From Cepaea nemoralis (lineage: Eukaryota > Mollusca > Gastropoda > Stylommatophora > Helicidae): a stretch of DNA of 64,000 nucleotides. Where the stretch lies: the NCBI GenBank assembly GCA_014155875.1, contig JACEFZ010012608.1:25001-89000 (forward strand), in the 5' to 3' direction. Every line of letters begins with the position of its first letter. The first letter of the stretch is position 1. Below, piece by piece: positions 63,835-64,000 of this stretch. Position numbers and translations under genes: made by a program. The notes under the pieces were generated by a model. That model saw only the letters and a list, made by a program, of their open reading frames with translations, had not been told where the DNA came from and did no database searches.

Positions 63835-64000
63835 CATATCGAGATTACCTAGTGGTCGACCACTGAACAGGTGTCTTCTGTTGTGCTTGTATGTGGCTCC
63901 ACAGCATTTCCGTGACAACCAAAGCAGTTCGAGTTCATTGAGGAGTGTTATTTAAGCAGTTGACGTGCTCAAGAAGGACATGTACTGTAGTAAAACAGTA

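Overview
This is a 64 kb piece of animal nuclear DNA, most likely from a lophotrochozoan and by overall feel a gastropod mollusc. The pointers are a split, intron-bearing gene, AT-rich unique DNA, long CA/GA microsatellites, tRNA-derived SINEs and many distinct non-LTR retrotransposon (LINE) families. The species is inference; no bacterial features (operons, Shine-Dalgarno sites) are present. Only one host protein gene can be supported: a TNF-receptor-like, cysteine-rich membrane protein with coding exons at 48034-48679 and 63407-63834. Three tRNA-Ala(UGC) genes lie at about 10.8, 12.1 and 14.7 kb on the minus strand. Almost everything else is mobile DNA or its debris.

Layout. 1-6.5 kb: AT-rich DNA without a recognisable gene. 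6.6-9.6 kb: a decayed LINE (zinc-knuckle ORF1 plus endonuclease), a tandem TCTG-containing satellite, and a truncated LINE-D that carries a SINE. 9.9-15.7 kb: repeated blocks made of tRNA-Ala + SINE-S2, two of which add a palindromic repeat and a LINE-D RT fragment. 15.2-17.4 kb: LINE-D split by a truncated LINE-C. 17.4-25.1 kb: three copies of a 2.25 kb tandem unit made of an RT fragment, an internally deleted LINE-C and a mariner-type MITE; the second copy holds a further LINE (E). 24.9-31.4 kb: LINE-B split by a structurally complete 4,989 bp LINE-A. 31.4-35.2 kb: microsatellites, SINEs and a palindromic element. 35.2-39.3 kb: full-length LINE-C (minus). 40.3-45.4 kb: LINE-D copy and full-length LINE-G (minus). 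47-63.8 kb: the TNFR-like gene, whose 14.7 kb intron holds LINE-F, a LINE-B split by both a Tigger/pogo transposon and a second LINE-A, and a LINE-H split by a second full-length LINE-C.

I read out insertion boundaries by matching target-site duplications (TSDs). Families A, C and D repeatedly give 12 bp (12-13 in three cases), E and F give 14 bp, G gives 11 bp. Together with the nesting, this gives a relative order of insertion. All autonomous copies are broken by frameshifts or stops, but A and C copies are nearly intact, so their activity was recent. A and C are sister families: single-ORF LINEs with AP-type endonuclease, reverse transcriptase, RNase H and a C-terminal zinc-binding motif, sharing an unusual conserved N-terminal leader and (GAA)n 3' ends. 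The most interesting items are the tRNA-Ala genes linked to a SINE, the two internally deleted LINE derivatives that keep both ends, the strict 12 bp TSDs, and the TNFR-like protein with an unexpected multi-pass C-terminus.
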